Of a stretch of DNA of 64,000 bases, positions 62,529 through 64,000 are shown piece after piece. The notes beneath the pieces were generated by a model, which did not search any database, had not been told where the DNA came from, and worked only from the letters and a program-made list of their open reading frames with translations. The translations under genes and the position numbers were made by a program. Each line of letters starts with the position of its first letter. Within the stretch, counting starts at the first letter, position 1. Source of the stretch: Actinotalea endophytica (GTDB taxonomy: Bacteria > Actinomycetota > Actinomycetes > Actinomycetales > Cellulomonadaceae); the NCBI RefSeq assembly GCF_025717005.1, contig NZ_JAOVZU010000007.1:186001-250000 (forward strand). Direction: 5' to 3'.

Positions 62529-63809
62529 TCAGGCCAGGTCGTCGTCGAGCATGCGCAGCCGCGCCCGGGCCCGTGCCGCGCCGGGCGACCCCGGGGGCAG
62601 CAGCGCGACGAGCCGCTCGGCGGCCGCGAAGTCGTCGGCACCGGCCGGGCTGAGCGACCACGCGAGCACCGCGGCGACATCGTCGGTCTCCTCGACCGCT
62701 GCCCGCACGTCCACGTCGAGCTCGGTGCGCAGGCGCGCGACGCCCGGTGCGTCCGAGCGTGGCAGGACCGGGCCCTTGTAGAGGCGCACCGCGTCACCGA
62801 CGGCGCCGCGGTCGAGCAGCTCCCGGACCTGGCCGCCGTCCCAGACCAACCCGTCCGCCGGCCGGTACGGGCGCGACCCCGCGACGAGCTCCTCGGAGAC
62901 CCGCCTCAGCCGGGACACCTCGGCGCGTACCGTGACGTCGCTCAGCCCGTCGGGGTGCAGCAGGGCGCCGAGCTCGTCGGCGCCGAGTCCGCGCGGGTGC
63001 GCGGCCAGGAGCACGAGGATCTCCGAGTGGCGCAGCGTGAGGCTCCCGCCCGGCACGCCCGGACCGGTCAGCGCACCGGTCGACCTGCCGAGCGCGTCGA
63101 GCCGGAGGCCCGGGCCGACCAGCGCCCCCGCGTCGCGGTGCCAGCCCTGGTGGAACGCACGCACCGCGAGCTCCGCCTCCATCGCGGCCACCGTCGCGCG
63201 CACCAGTGGGAGCATGTGCGGCGCGGCCGCCCCGTCACGGCCGGTGACGTCGAGCACCCCGAGCTGGTGCCCGAACGCGTCGTGCACGGGCGCCGCGGAG
63301 CAGCTGAACGGCTGCACCGGGAGCGCGAAGTGCTCCGCGGAGAACACCTGGACCTCGTGGTCGGTGGCCAGGGCGATGCCCGGCGCGTTGGTCCCGGCCC
63401 GGTCCTCGGCCCAGAGCGCGCCCTCGACGAAGCCCGCGGACTCGACCGCGCGGCGCACCGCACGGTCCCCCTCGACCCAGAGCAGCCGGCCGCCGGCGTC
63501 GGCGAGCGCGACGACCAGGCCCTCCTGCGACCCGTCCAGCAGGATCCGGCGGGCCAGCGGCAGCAGCGCGGCGAGCGGGTGGTCCCGGCGGTAGGCGGCC
63601 AGCTCGGCGGCCGGCATGCTCGCGTCGACCTCGGGGCGTTCCGGGTCCACCCCGCAGCGTCGGCTGCGCTGCCAGGAGTCCAGCACCACGCGTCGGACCG
63701 CGCCGGGTCGTCGCCCGGAGAGGAACTCCTCGTGCGCGTGGCGCAGCCGGCTCTCCAGCTGCACCGTGTCGGTACCGGCGGGCAACGCCGCCCACGGACT
63801 GGTGACCAT
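62529..63809 (-). CDS. GAF-domain regulator (AcoR-like N-terminus, no AAA+ domain)
   Basis: A 426-residue protein. Residues 40-60 ([17 protein letters not shown]) and the following GAF domain (about 75-220) match the sensor half of AcoR-type enhancer-binding proteins. The sigma-54 ATPase module is absent. Residues 255-330 are a winged-helix ([46 protein letters not shown]) like BTAD/SARP output domains, then a helical end. It precedes the aldehyde dehydrogenase and probably activates it on sensing alcohol or aldehyde. Confidence 0.8.
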   Translation of the reverse strand: MVTSPWAALPAGTDTVQLESRLRHAHEEFLSGRRPGAVRRVVLDSWQRSRRCGVDPERPEVDASMPAAELAAYRRDHPLAALLPLARRILLDGSQEGLVVALADAGGRLLWVEGDRAVRRAVESAGFVEGALWAEDRAGTNAPGIALATDHEVQVFSAEHFALPVQPFSCSAAPVHDAFGHQLGVLDVTGRDGAAAPHMLPLVRATVAAMEAELAVRAFHQGWHRDAGALVGPGLRLDALGRSTGALTGPGVPGGSLTLRHSEILVLLAAHPRGLGADELGALLHPDGLSDVTVRAEVSRLRRVSEELVAGSRPYRPADGLVWDGGQVRELLDRGAVGDAVRLYKGPVLPRSDAPGVARLRTELDVDVRAAVEETDDVAAVLAWSLSPAGADDFAAAERLVALLPPGSPGAARARARLRMLDDDLA

Positions 63810-63861
63810 GCGGTCCTCTCGACCCCGTCGTCGGTGGGGTGAGGGTAACCCGGCCCGGGTC

Positions 63862-64000
63862 TCAGCGCTCCTGCGGCGCGGTGACGTGCTCGGCCGCCCA
63901 GCGCTCGGCCCAGGCGAGCACGTCCGCCTCGGGCATCGGCCGGGCGACGTGGAAACCCTGGACGTGGTCACAGCCGGTCGCGCGCAGCGCGCTCATCGTC
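63862..64000 (-). CDS. EAL-domain protein, C-terminal end (cut by window)
   Basis: The last 45 or so residues of a cyclic-di-GMP phosphodiesterase-like protein. The end of the EAL domain reads GCDHVQGFHVARPMPEADVLAWA, where QGF-RP is a well-known motif. The rest lies outside, so domains before it and activity cannot be judged. Confidence 0.82.
   Translation of the reverse strand, partial: TMSALRATGCDHVQGFHVARPMPEADVLAWAERWAAEHVTAPQER

Overview
The window is very GC-rich (well above 70 percent by eye), uses many GTG starts, packs genes tightly with ATGA/GTGA overlaps, and encodes typical actinobacterial families (LppM-like and Septum_form proteins, HspR-type ClpB control, SpoIIE/STAS partner switching). 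A LacI-controlled family 3 glycosidase and a family 65 disaccharide phosphorylase suggest a saprophytic Micrococcales, perhaps Cellulomonadaceae. That placement is an inference from content only. I see no prophage, insertion sequence, CRISPR array, tRNA or rRNA gene. It reads as ordinary chromosome with unusually many short tandem repeats between genes.

Layout. 1-4.1 kb: a truncated GH3 glycosidase and its divergent LacI regulator, a small lipoprotein, a DUF1801 protein, and an ArsR/SRPBCC pair whose first gene looks leaderless. 4.1-6.7 kb: amidohydrolase and purC. 6.9-15.6 kb: a seven-gene peptide-uptake operon, nearly every junction overlapping, made of a lipoprotein receptor, M14 peptidase, two permeases, a serine beta-lactamase-fold hydrolase, a MarR/GbsR regulator and a fused double ATPase. 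15.7-21 kb: a small P-loop kinase, purD, an ArsR-like regulator divergent from an MFS exporter, and purA. 21-24.1 kb: two STAS proteins around a PAS-GAF-PP2C-HATPase sensor, a general-stress style partner switch. 24.1-30.2 kb: a palindromic repeat cluster, fba, a proline iminopeptidase, an rRNA/tRNA 2'-O-methyltransferase-like gene, a NUDIX hydrolase, an archaeal-type aspartyl-tRNA synthetase and a PEP mutase/isocitrate lyase-like gene. 30.2-35 kb: HxlR/VOC pair, patatin lipase, PadR/PASTA pair, GNAT. 35-38.5 kb: an ABC exporter translationally coupled to purT. 38.7-46.2 kb: DedA, HAD-IIA and YwiC-like genes, LemA and partner, a GntR(YtrA-like)/ABC operon, pyrE and a dehydrogenase. 46.3-55.3 kb: exonuclease III, a Pro/Gln-rich Septum_form protein, an orphan groES with a nine-copy repeat in front of it, a glutaredoxin behind a CsoR-type palindrome, GH65 phosphorylase with beta-phosphoglucomutase, and clpB with a HAIR-like palindrome. 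55.4-59.7 kb: LppM-like, UspA, alpha/beta hydrolase, trmB, a coiled-coil protein and a second Septum_form lipoprotein. 59.8-64 kb: Rieske protein, DUF779 plus aldehyde dehydrogenase, a GAF regulator and the tail of an EAL protein.

The strongest non-coding find is the leader of the aspartyl-tRNA synthetase gene (minus strand, about 29099-29268). It shows the two mutually exclusive folds of a translational T-box riboswitch: a TGGCACA bulge flanked by two helices, and an alternative hairpin that buries the GGAGG ribosome binding site. The TGGC would pair with a tRNA ending GCCA, as tRNA-Asp and tRNA-Asn do. Other regulatory signals readable by eye are operators for LacI, ArsR, HxlR, PadR, GntR, CsoR-type and HspR-type regulators.

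All function calls come from reading motifs; no database search was run.
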